From: Lycium barbarum
Taxonomy: Eukaryota > Streptophyta > Magnoliopsida > Solanales > Solanaceae
NCBI RefSeq assembly: GCF_019175385.1
Contig: NC_083341.1
Location: forward strand, 88,748,321-88,812,320
Direction of reading: 5' to 3'
DNA: 64,000 nt
In this document: positions 1 to 9,117 of the stretch, piece by piece
How positions within the stretch are numbered: the stretch's first letter is position 1
Layout of the letters: every line of letters begins with the position of its first letter
Notes under the pieces: model-generated
Told to the model about the DNA's origin: nothing
Seen by the model: only the letters and a program-made list of their open reading frames with translations
Database searches by the model: none
Translations under genes and position numbers: made by a program

Positions 1-1117
1 AGACATTCCTCCATATCATATATCAACTCCCAAACATCAATAATACATTTAAAATATCATAACAATAATCTTTATTCATCCACATTATCTATATTTCTCA
101 CTCGCTTCCATTCACCCATATCCATAATCATAACACACAACTACGTTCTTTCACATACATTGCCTATCCCATGTTCTCAACATCATTTGTAACATATTTA
201 TATCACAACACATCAAGAATCATGACTCAATTCAAACTATTACTCAAAATGGCACTATTCCACATTCATGACCCATTTTTCTATACCCTTCTACAATCAA
301 AGTATTTCAACTCTCAAATACCTTAGACAACATAGAAATACCATAAACCTTACCTTAGATGTTGTAGGAACAAGCCTTGGTTGGTAATACTTCACTTGAG
401 CAAAAACCCTAGTTCATCTCCAATGAGATTTCTTGACTTGAATGACCTTTAATGGGTTTTCTTGCACTTGATTCACTTAGTTTATGTTGTTGATCACTAA
501 TACCTCTTGAATTCATGTGGAATAAATGTAGAAAGATGTTTTAGAGAGAAGGGGTGTGGTATGGAAGTGAAATGAAATAAGACTTGGATCCTTTATTTAA
601 TGAACCATTCAGTCCTCGACCAGGTATACGGACCAACATACGGTCCGTACATATTATACAGGCTGTATGTTTGGCCGTATGTTTGGTCTAGAGAAGTATG
701 CCATTCTGGGATGATTATACGGTCCTAACATACGGACCGTATATTTTATACGACTAGTATGTTTGGCTGTATAATCCCCAGTATTACGAAGCTCGTTTTC
801 GTCGACTCGTTTGGTCTCCAACCCTTATAGAACCGTCATAACACTTGTTTAACACCTCAATACCAATCTAAGGGATGTTATCACTCTCCTCCAGGACATC
901 ATTAAATCCTCGTTAACTCGTTACTCGTAATTACTTTCCGATACCTACCGTATGCCTTTCCTTCTCTTGGCCAACTTTCTTCCTCTATCTCAAACATCTT
1001 TGAAATCTTAACTAGGGTCATCGAATGTCATTTCTTCCCTACTGAAATACCGTATACTTGTACTCTTCACTAGTCTATTCACTTGCGCATCAACGGAAAA
1101 TTTTTCGAGGTGTAACA
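1..1117 (-). mobile_element. K1: minus-strand Ty3/gypsy LTR, truncated by window edge
   Basis: Read on the minus strand this begins at 1117 with TGTTACACCTCG, the same start as the LTRs of F and L. It continues through an array of ATACGGTCCGTAT-type palindromes (about 612-775), a TATA-like TTAAATAAAG (591-600) and a splice-donor-like AAGGTAAGG (about 347-356). The left end lies outside the window. It appears to have inserted into a second copy of a related LTR (K2), because K2-type sequence resumes directly at 1118. No coding capacity. Whether it is a solo LTR or part of a full element cannot be told from here. Confidence 0.8.
591..775 (-). promoter_or_regulatory. K1 core promoter: palindrome array next to TATA-like box
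   Basis: Repeated near-palindromes built on ATACGG(A/T)CCGTAT occupy about 612-775. On the minus strand they lie immediately upstream of TTAAATAAAG (591-600). The same arrangement recurs in the LTRs of B, F and L, which suggests an upstream promoter element. The motif cluster is seen directly; the promoter role is inferred. Confidence 0.5.
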
Positions 1118-1927
1118 TTTTCAACCTCTCAATATCCTAAACAACATGGAATGATCATAAAACTTACCTTAAATAGTGTAGGAATGAGCTTTGAGTGGAA
1201 ATACTTCACTTGAGCCAAAACCCTAGTTCACTTCCAATGGGATTTGTTGACTTGGATGAACTCCAATGAGTTTCTTACACTTGGTTTTGTTGGTCTGATG
1301 AAGTTGATCATAAATTTCTCTTGAGTTCTTGTGGAAGAAGGATGGAGCTTTCTAGAGAGTTCTTGAAGTGTGGAATGAGAAAATGAAATGAATTGAATGA
1401 GATTGGGTTTTTATATCAAATTTTAAAATCTGTCCCGACTCAGTTCCACGGACCAACATACGGTCCGTATCCTTCTTATGGACCGTATGTATGGCCATAT
1501 CATTGGTCCAGTGCAAGTCCCCATTCTGGGCAGAACATACGGCCTAACATACGGCCAGTATGTTTTATACGGTCCGTACATTGGACCGTATATTGCCCAA
1601 CTTTCCAGAATTCATTCTCGTCGACTCGTTTGATCTCCAATCCTTATGGAACCTTCTTAACACTTGTTTAACACCTCATTAGCAATCCAAGGGACGTTGT
1701 AACTCTTCTCCAAGTCATCACTAACTCGTTACTTGTAAATCCTTTCCGATACATAACGTATACCTTGCCTTTCTTGGCAAACTTTCTTCTCTTGCCTCGA
1801 ATGTCTTTGAAATCTCAATTAGGATCATCAAATGCTATTTCTTACTTATTGAATCATTGTATACTCTTTTCCCTTCGTTAGTCTATCCACTATCCCCGAA
1901 AAATGAAAAAAAAATTGGCGTGTAACA
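1118..1927 (-). mobile_element. K2: partial minus-strand Ty3/gypsy LTR
   Basis: On the minus strand this starts at 1927 with TGTTACACGCC and runs through a cluster of ATACGG(A/T)CCGTAT palindromes (about 1445-1590). It then repeats the sequence found near 300-540 of K1. It stops at 1118 where K1 begins, so K1 probably inserted into it, with the remainder left of the window. The small reading frame at 1393-1671 lies across the palindrome array and is not a gene. Confidence 0.75.
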
Positions 1928-2510
1928 GTTACGGAACACATAACCTATGCATTCATAAGTTCAGCGAGTCTACTTTCCAACACAACTGGCAGATCCGAAT
2001 TTGCAAATCGACGCTGGGAGTTATGGGCCGTCGAAGTGTAGACGATCGGTCGATGCACATCAACGACCCGCCAATTTTCAGGTAGTGCACCTGATGCATA
2101 AATGCATATATTTCGTGATTTTTTTCATTTCAACTCACACCAACATACCCTAAACTCTCCCTAATACTCATCTATCATCTCCAAACCTTTCTTTATCATC
2201 CAAGTAAGATCCAAGCCCCGAAAACCCGAACTAGCGAAGGGAAAGTTGTTCCTAGGGTTTCTATTGAAGTTGTTGAGCTTAATAGTTGGATTTGAAGTTT
2301 GGTTCTGGAATTCCAGCCCCATTAACACATGAATAATATTCTTATCTTTGCTATTAAGTTGATTACCAAGAGTTTTAGTGAATTATAGTATAGGAAATAT
2401 AGCTATGGAAGTCGGGAGTTAATTGAGTCAAACTAAGATTAGGGGCTATTTCAAACTAAGATTAGGGGCTGTGTTTAAGGAGATGTTTTGAATGGATTTG
2501 ATTATATTTT

Positions 2511-2715
2511 GATATGAAAGTATTGACATAAGTTGTTTGTGGAGGAAGTCCTTAGTTTAAAGTGAAGGAAAATATGATATGAAAGTATTGACATAAGTTG
2601 TTTGTGGAGGAAGTCCTTAGTTTAAAGTGAAGGAAAATATGATATGAAAGTATTGACATAAGTTGTTTGTGGAGGAAGTCCTTAGTTTAAAGTGAAGGAA
2701 AATATGATATGAAAG
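2511..2715 (+). repeat. 65-bp tandem repeat, three copies
   Basis: A 65-bp unit beginning GATATGAAAG starts at 2511, 2576 and 2641, and a fourth partial copy starts at 2706. The full copies look identical by eye, so the expansion is recent or homogenised. It lies inside LTR G. Confidence 0.95.
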
Positions 2716-3462
2716 ACCTATATTAACTTGATGATGTGGTTGCCTTGAAGGCTATTTCGATTGGAATTTTGGGGAGATTTCTACTTGTTTATGTTGTTAA
2801 ATATCGTTACTGTTGTTGTTGATGATCTTTTGTGTGTTGTGCACCATTTGGGAGTTGAATTGGAGCAATAATTATAGGAGAAATGCTGCCCGAATTCCGT
2901 TAAGTTTCATACATACATGAAATGGGTAGTAAGGGATGCATATGGCCTAATTGTAATTCGTGTTATCTTGGTTGTAGTGTTACAAGCTTAGGAAGTACGC
3001 ATCGGACATTAGGCAGATTCCAAGGTATGTTAAGGCTAACCTTTCCTTCATTTTTGGCATGATCTTATATAATGAACGAACAAGCAAGTAAATGAGCTTC
3101 CATATTACTCTACTCTTAGAAGCACTAGGAGTACTTCAGTCTATGATTGTTCCTTCTGTTCATGGGTCTTGAGGTTTCTTATATTGATGATGTTAGCTCA
3201 AAGAATGTTCATCAGAGATAGTACGACCACATGTCATTCCGAGTGTTCTATGTATTCATTTCATTTATGCATTACATCCATATTCATATGCACATTGACC
3301 CGTGACTAGAAGACGCATGATTTTTAAGTTTTGATTCAATACATGACATTCATTATATTTTTACTCCTAGGAATGTCAGAAGTCTATAATTTCTGAAGAT
3401 TCTTATGATGAATCTAATCCTAGAGATTTCCAAAGTCTAAGGTTCTAGATGATTTCATGACG

Positions 3463-3785
3463 TGACTGAGCGTGCTAGATAATTCTGGGTCATATTCAGG
3501 ATATGGGGCCTCAGCTTATGTCTGAACGTGCTACACATTATGTGGCCTTAGCTTATGTCTGAGCGTGCTACATAACATGTGGCCTCAGCTTATGTCTGAG
3601 CGTGCTAGATAATTCTTGATTGCATTAAGGATATGTGGCCTCAGCTTATGTTATGGATCGGGCCCTACGTTCCTCAGCACTACTAGTATATTATATATGA
3701 ATCGGGTCGTACGTTCCTCGACACTATTATTTGATATATGGATCAGGCAATACGTTCCACAGCACTATCAGTTATATTATGACCT
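3463..3785 (+). repeat. Two adjacent short tandem arrays in LTR G
   Basis: The first array repeats CCTCAGCTTATGTCTGAGCG followed by TGCTA, with members near 3508, 3545 and 3582 and a partial near 3639. The second repeats ATGGATCGGGC followed by TACGTTCC about every 41-45 bp from 3653 (3653, 3698, 3739). The first unit contains the inverted pair CTCAG/CTGAG, so each copy could fold. Confidence 0.8.
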
Positions 3786-4107
3786 ATGCATATCATACGC
3801 CCTTAGAGGTAGTTTCAGTTATACAAAGTATGTAGATATTCTCAGATGTTAGCTACAGATGCATTCAGATATTGAGATCAACTTTCATGTTTCAGATGTC
3901 TCTCATGACTTCTATGTACTTGTTATTCTTATGTCTTACATACTCGGTACATTATTCGTACTGACTCCCCTATTGTTGGGGGGCTGCGTTCATGCCCGCA
4001 GGTACAGGTAGGCCGACAGACGGTCCAGCTCAGTAGGACCTCCATTCAGCCATAGTCCACTTGGTTCGGACTTGCAGTTCATTTTGGTATGCCTTTTTGT
4101 GATGTAC

Positions 4108-4123
4108 ATATATATATATATAT
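4108..4123. repeat. (AT)n microsatellite
   Basis: An uninterrupted AT dinucleotide run within LTR G. A second run lies at 4294-4316. Confidence 0.9.
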
Positions 4124-4293
4124 GGGTATGACGGGGCCCTGTCCTGTCCTTTCTACAGCTTTCTGTTCCATTAGAGGTCTGTAGACAGTTGTATGTAGTT
4201 GGTACATGATGTAGCCTTGTCGGCTCTCATTCTTTTTTGCATACAATATATATAGCAGCCTAGTCGGCTTGCACTGTTATTTCGGCATTTTGC

Positions 4294-4316
4294 ATATATA
4301 TATATATATATATATA
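4294..4316. repeat. (AT)n microsatellite
   Basis: An uninterrupted AT dinucleotide run within LTR G. Confidence 0.9.
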
Positions 4317-4436
4317 CAGTTAGATATAAGTCGAATTTGGGTCACCGTGTTGTTATGTGATAGTTAAGCAGGTGTATGGGTGTCTGGTCATTAGAGGTCA
4401 GGCACTCGTCATGACTCATCGGTTTGGGTCGTGACA

Positions 4437-4942
4437 TTCACTGAGTACGAAGTACTCAGGCATACCATTGTTGTTTCTGATGGTATGTTAGGTAATGAAG
4501 AAGAGCAGGTTCGTGACATTCAGAACATTTAGGAGAACTTGCTGATGCTGCTGATTTGGTGAGCCAACATGTTTGTTTGTGGGACACCCCATTTATTGAT
4601 TCCATTTATTTATATTAGTTTTTGGGCTGTGTGCCGATGAGTTAGACGTTTATTTCTTATTCTTAGAAGCTCCTTATTGTACATTCAAATGTGGGTAGAA
4701 GAAGAGTAGTTGTTTAACTCTTTCGGGCACAATATCATGTTTTGTGTAGAATTATTTAAATTATAAAGACTCTAGCTGATTTTATTCTTACATCATGACT
4801 TGTTTAAATTTTTTTATAAGCTGTTGGAGGTGATTATTAAACCTGGTGGGTACAAGTGTCATTATGCATCTTTTAGGTTCTTTCGATATTGTTCATGACG
4901 TCGGATGTTGGTCACGTCTAGGGTGGGTTTTGGGGCATGACA
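4437..4942 (+). mobile_element. E-prime: 3' part of another LTR, ending GGGGCATGACA
   Basis: This stretch has no reading frame. It shares blocks with 44452-45242 (GGTGAGCCA followed by ACAT, and CACGTCTAG a few bases before the end), and both end in a GGGNTTTTGGG-like stretch before CA. It is therefore probably the 3' part of a second LTR family. It lies between the end of LTR G and the start of the D LTR remnant at 4943, so it most likely inserted into D and was then hit by G. Its own start is not identifiable. Confidence 0.5.
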
Positions 4943-5409
4943 GATACCTACCTGTACTTGTTGTTTGTACTGACCTGCACTTTCTGCATTCTTTTATTAA
5001 TGCAGAGTTCTAGGTAGGGTTGACCTTTGATTCTGGTGGCTGATTGCGGTGCGAAAGTTGCTGCTGAGAGTCTTATAGGGTGAGCACGAGGACGTCCACC
5101 TCCTTGGTGATTCTATTCTTATTTTATGTCGTATTTGATATTCCGAGAGATATTCAGACTTTTGATGTATTATTGAGATTTCCAGACTCGTAGATGTTAT
5201 CTAGTTGCTCTTGTATGATTAGAGAGATTTCTGGGGTGGTTTGATGTACTTTCGCATATTCTATCTATTATTATGTCAGACTTACGTATTTTTATTTCTT
5301 TCGCTTATTTACTTGTTGTTTCATGTATTTGATATTGTTGGGATAAGGGTTGGCCTGCCAGGGTGGGAAAGATAGGTGCCCGTGTGGCTTAGCTAAACTA
5401 GCCGTGACA
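4943..5409 (+). mobile_element. Element D 5' LTR remnant (3' end only)
   Basis: The 467 bp starting GATACCTACC and ending GTGACA match the end of the D right LTR (55258-55724). The upstream part of the LTR has been displaced or lost; E-prime abuts it. Confidence 0.85.
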
Positions 5410-5412
5410 AAT

Positions 5413-5425
5413 TGGTATTAGAGTA
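5413..5425 (+). promoter_or_regulatory. Element D primer-binding site (initiator-Met tRNA)
   Basis: TGGTATTAGAGTA starts three bases after the LTR end and differs at two positions from the TGGTATCAGAGCA site present in B. It would pair with the 3' end of initiator-Met tRNA. Confidence 0.8.
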
Positions 5426-5478
5426 TTAGGTTACCCAATCTATAATACAAGAGCGTGTCTAGTAGAGTCTTATGGATC

Positions 5479-5498
5479 GGTACGATGAGCGCCGTACT
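5479..5498 (+). promoter_or_regulatory. Element D leader hairpin (dimerisation-like)
   Basis: GTACG (5480-5484) pairs with CGTAC (5493-5497) around the 8-nt loop ATGAGCGC, with one more G-T pair outside. It sits about 60 nt after the primer site, in the position held by a GTGTG/CACAC hairpin in A and F. Both stem arms differ yet still pair, which suggests selection on structure. Confidence 0.55.
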
Positions 5499-5552
5499 TA
5501 TATGCGAGAGGCTATAGGACATTTAGGAAATTTCACTTTCGGTCATTCTCTC

Positions 5553-8006
5553 TGTTACACCCCGTATCTTCGAAGAGCACTTATCAAATTTGAAACAGAA
5601 GTACGTTGAGTTATGGTTAAGTAAAACCACTTTGAAATATAAGCAAGCATTATCAAGTACATTTAATGAGTGAAGGATGTATATAAGGTATACCGGAAGG
5701 TTTTATAAGTAAATGAGTGGAAGAAATGAAGTAGTACGACTTTGGAGAAAGGATGGGTAATGTTTTATGTGAAAATTTTGGTCCAACTTGAGGGACAAAT
5801 AACTCTTAGCATATGAAGTGTTCTGAAGTGAAACAAAAGCCTAAAATGAATTTCGTCGAGTCTAGTTTCCAACGCAAGAAACTGCTCGTCGATAGGACAT
5901 CGGAGTAGAGAATAATGGACGTTAGAAGTTCGGCTGATAGAACCGAAACGCGTGCTACAGTACTGCTACAGTACCGACATGCTACAGTACTGCAATAGTG
6001 ACCCGACCCGGATTTGGCATCTTATAAGAGGGGTTTTACTCCTCTTTTTTCAGCCCAACACTTCTCAAAATTTCCCAAATTCTCTAGAATAATCCTCCAA
6101 CTTTCGTCCATAGAATTTTAGCGCAAATTAAGTGAAATCCCCGAATTTAAGTTCGGACAACGCATAGCTGCGATTATAATATCATATTGCGGCGAAACTT
6201 GGTTTGGATTAAAGGTGATAATCGAAGATATTGCAATTCTAGAAGGTGAAAGGTATGAATCTTTCCTTATTAGTACTATTTAAGGCTTATTTACGGAGAT
6301 ACAATCGTTAAATAATTAAGTAGTAAGTTGGTTAGTTATGGAAGTTGGAAAACAACGTGTAGGCTGTTTTATGGTACATATTGGTGTTGGAAATGATGTT
6401 ATTGATGTCGGTATTGTTGTTTTTATTGTTGGTTGCTGAATTGAGATTTCGGGCTAGGCATATAAACAGGGGAGATGCTGCCCGATTTTCAGCAGGATAT
6501 AAAATAGTTTGACTTGAGAGCTTAGTACAAATACACTACGATGAGTCTAACGATTGTGTGAATCCTCTTAAATGTAGATTTACGTACGGACGGATAAGCG
6601 TAGAAAATAGGAGGCCGCGCAGGTATGTTAAGGCTTGTCCCTTTCTTTCAAAGACATGATTCCTATGGTATGATTTCATAAATGTTTTGATAACTTCTTT
6701 GTTTCCAAAAGCTAGAAGTTTATGACTCCAAAGCATGATTCCCTTCCTGATAACCCGCAAATGTTTTCCAAAATGTTTGTATATTTCCAAAACAAAGGTT
6801 TATGATTTTGTAAGCTTTTATGACTACAACGACGGACATGTTTTTGTAATGACAACAATGATGTCAAAGACGAGAATATGAGAATATTGAGCTATTTCTT
6901 GATCCTTAATTTTATTCCTTGATAATGACTCTATTTTCTAAAGACTTCAAAGTATACGAATTGACGCCTTATGGGATTTATGACCTTATTCTATGTTTTC
7001 TCTTGATGTTATTCTTCATTGATAGTCTCACGTTATAATAATTGTTCCTTCAAGGTGAGACATGACGATCATGATTATTCCATAATGTAATCGGACATTA
7101 CCGACCTTACGTCACTCCGATAGAGACATAACTTTCTTTGGGCTCTGCTCCATGCTGCTTATATGATATTTGGATATGACACATGAATATGATATATGTA
7201 TATGTATATGGGGAATATGGGAAAATGGGTGAGGCGCTATAGACGCATGGCCACCTGATCAGCTGGTATCATATGACATGTTATCATCCCGGACGCGGGA
7301 CATATGTGGTTAAATGGATCGGAGCCGACGCCTCGGCAACATGATATGTTCTATTTTATGTATACATGAACAAGAAATGTTTTTCAAAGAATGTTAAGCA
7401 TGAATGGCATCCTCCCTAAGACACACTCATATGTACAGGTTACTCTTTTATCTTACAATATGCTCTATATTTCCAGTCTGTTATTATTCATACTTTACAT
7501 CCCTTACTATGTCATTATTCATACCTTACATACTCGGTACATTACTCGTACTAATGTCCTTTCTTTTATGGACGCTGCGTTCATGATCGCAGGATCAGGT
7601 AGCCAGCCGCGCGAGCCCTTTTTGGTATGCTATTTTGTTATGTACATATATGGGTACGGCAGGGCCTTGTCCTGTCCTTTCTACAGTTTGTACTCTATAG
7701 AGGTCTGTAGACAGATATGTGGTTGGGATGTTATGTAGCCTCGTCGACATTTATTTTGTTGTACAGTATATATGTGGCAGCCAAATCGGTTCGCGCTGTT
7801 ACTCTCAGTGTTTACATTTATATATATGTGTTGGTCATGAGTTCCCGGTGCAGTGTCTCATATGTTGATTGTTCGGGAGATAGTACATCTCAGTTGCAGA
7901 TTGTGTATGGGCCCAGGATAGTCAGTGAGCAGTAAATGCAAGCATAAGAGTGCTTGGCCAGCAGTGGTCGGGCACTTGTTACGGCCCATCAGTTTGGGTC
8001 GTGACA
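5553..8006 (+). mobile_element. Element A 5' LTR
   Basis: It runs from TGTTACACCCCG to GGGTCGTGACA, 2454 bp. It contains GCTACAGTAC palindromes (about 5952-5992), a TATA-like CTTATAAGAG (6021-6030), a splice-donor-like AAAG/GTATGA (6252/6253), the ATCGGA..TCCGAT hairpin (7090-7121) and the paired-hairpin module (about 7535-7575). Compared with the right LTR it lacks about 70 bp near 6880, apparently deleted between short GAGAATAT repeats. Confidence 0.92.
5952..6030 (+). promoter_or_regulatory. Element A promoter region: GCTACAGTAC array and TATA-like box
   Basis: Three copies of GCTACAGTAC lie about 30 bp upstream of CTTATAAGAG. In B, F and L the same position holds a different palindrome array (ATACGGACCGTAT type). 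The right LTR of A keeps only one copy (36728-36739) next to TTATAAG (36757-36763). Confidence 0.5.
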
Positions 8007-8010
8007 AAAA

Positions 8011-8023
8011 TGGTATTAGAGCA
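8011..8023 (+). promoter_or_regulatory. Element A primer-binding site
   Basis: TGGTATTAGAGCA lies four bases downstream of the LTR end and matches the 3' end of initiator-Met tRNA with one change. Confidence 0.88.
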
Positions 8024-8069
8024 GTTCGTCCTAGGGATTGTCTACAGACCGTGTCCGGTGGAGTCCTGT

Positions 8070-8099
8070 TTATGGGTGTGAAGCCGACCACACTTATAA
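8070..8099 (+). promoter_or_regulatory. Element A leader hairpin (dimerisation-like)
   Basis: An 11-bp stem, TTATGGGTGTG with CACACTTATAA (two G-T pairs), closes the 8-nt loop AAGCCGAC. The stem is identical to that of F. The loop hexamer GCCGAC is one transition away from the palindrome GTCGAC. It starts 59 nt after the start of the primer site. Confidence 0.7.
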
Positions 8100-8222
8100 A
8101 TAGGAAGATGTAGGGCATTTAGGAATCATTGACCTTCATTCGGTCTTAGATCATGCGATAGAGCCTAGAGTCTAGGAAAGACCACTTCTGATCCTTTTTC
8201 GTGCAGGTAAGTGCAGACTGAG

Positions 8223-8675
8223 ATGAAGAGATCAACTTCAGACAGAGGGAGTGCTAAGAAGGCCCCAGAGTTGATTCAGGACCCCAGGCTCCAGGACCGA
8301 GCAGGACGAGCCTTAGTTCCTCCAGAGTTCTTGATTCCTAGGGAGGAAGACCACCCAGAAGACAGTTATGACATAGATCCGTCCGAGTATTCGTCTGGGA
8401 CACCGGAGGAGGAGATTCCCGAGGCCGTACCAGCTGCTCCTATGGCAGAGCACTACGTCAGACCAGCCTCCCAGGTGAGTGTTACGAATTACTCTAGCCC
8501 TCTATCCTGGCCGTCGGTAAACCAGGAGTTGCCCAGTTATTTATATCCCTCTGACTCAGATGAGAGAGATGATGAAGGCCAGATGAGCAGATGGTGGGTA
8601 GATGATGACGAGGAGTGCACTTCACCTTATAGTCCACCAGATCAGACTAGAGACCGATCGGCTATAGGTATATGA
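8223..8675 (+). CDS. Acidic 150-aa reading frame at the gag position of element A
   Basis: The first ATG is at 8223, about 200 nt after the primer site, which is exactly where gag starts in B, C and F. A plausible splice acceptor (TTTTTCGTGCAG, ending 8206) lies just upstream. The product would be rich in Asp, Glu, Ser and Pro, with acidic runs such as WWVDDDEE near the C-terminal end. It has no zinc knuckle, no retropepsin motif and no similarity I recognise. It could be a replacement gag-like protein, a leftover gag N-terminus, or a chance frame. It may extend upstream through a GTG at 8211. Downstream the element becomes non-coding. I do not recognise the function. Confidence 0.5.
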   Translation: MKRSTSDRGSAKKAPELIQDPRLQDRAGRALVPPEFLIPREEDHPEDSYDIDPSEYSSGTPEEEIPEAVPAAPMAEHYVRPASQVSVTNYSSPLSWPSVNQELPSYLYPSDSDERDDEGQMSRWWVDDDEECTSPYSPPDQTRDRSAIGI

Positions 8676-9014
8676 GTCCTTATTGGAATTTTCTATGTAT
8701 GTGCATTTGCTGGAGATTATTATTTAATAGTGGAGAGCGGAAACCCAAAGAGGCCGATAACTGAGTATTTATAAGTAACGGCGACCAAGGTGTGTTCGCT
8801 ACCATTGGGAATCTGAAAATCTAGGACGGAAAGTAGTTATACATATAGATGAAAGGTGAATATTGAGAATTAAAAAGGCCAAAATAGTAATTGTGTAGTC
8901 GGAAGAGTAAGAGACCTTTTCTAATTCGGAGGGAGATGCGTTACGAGAACGTTTTGGAATCTGTCAGGACTTCAACTTACTTTAGATTATGTGGTGAAGG
9001 TCATGCGGTGAGGT
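8676..9014 (+). other. Element A internal non-coding sequence before the 5S block
   Basis: No reading frame, no retroviral domain and no repeat recognised in this stretch. It is part of the non-coding body of A. Confidence 0.6.
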
Positions 9015-9117
9015 GGATACGATGATACCAGCATTAATGCACCGGATTTCATCAGAGTTTTGAGGTTAAGCGTGCTAGGGTGAGAGAAATACTAGGATAG
9101 GTGACCCCCTGGGAAGT
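9015..9117 (+). rRNA. 5S rRNA-derived sequence inside element A
   Basis: From GGATACGATGATACCAGC to CCCCCTGGGAAGT this follows plant 5S rRNA without gaps over about 103 positions, with roughly 17 mismatches by eye, many of them transitions. The 5' region (ATACCAGCATTAATGCACCG), the A-box region (GGTTAAGCGTGCTAGGGT) and the C-box region (ATACTAGGATAGGTGACC) are all present. The last 15 or so bases of the mature gene are missing. The strand matches that of element A. It is probably not a functional rRNA gene. Known parallels are Cassandra elements, which carry 5S sequence in the LTR; here it lies in the internal region. Confidence 0.85.

Larger units (their letters stand above)
1928..4436 (+). 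mobile_element. G: plus-strand Ty3/gypsy LTR lacking its first few hundred bases
   Basis: The sequence follows the Tekay-type LTR layout seen intact in A. It has a GCGAGTCTACTTTCCAAC block, a TGCTGCCCGAATT block, an AAGGTATGTTAAGGCT block, then the paired-hairpin module near 3944-3983, and it ends in GGGTCGTGACA at 4436. The start is missing and replaced by K2. Two tandem arrays lie inside (2511-2715 and about 3463-3785). No reading frame of interest. It was probably a solo LTR inserted into the sequence that continues at 4437. Confidence 0.75.

Noticed and set aside
1393..1671. 92-codon frame with Tyr/Pro-rich repeats
   Set aside because: It is a translation of the ATACGGTCCGTAT palindrome array of LTR K2, not a protein.
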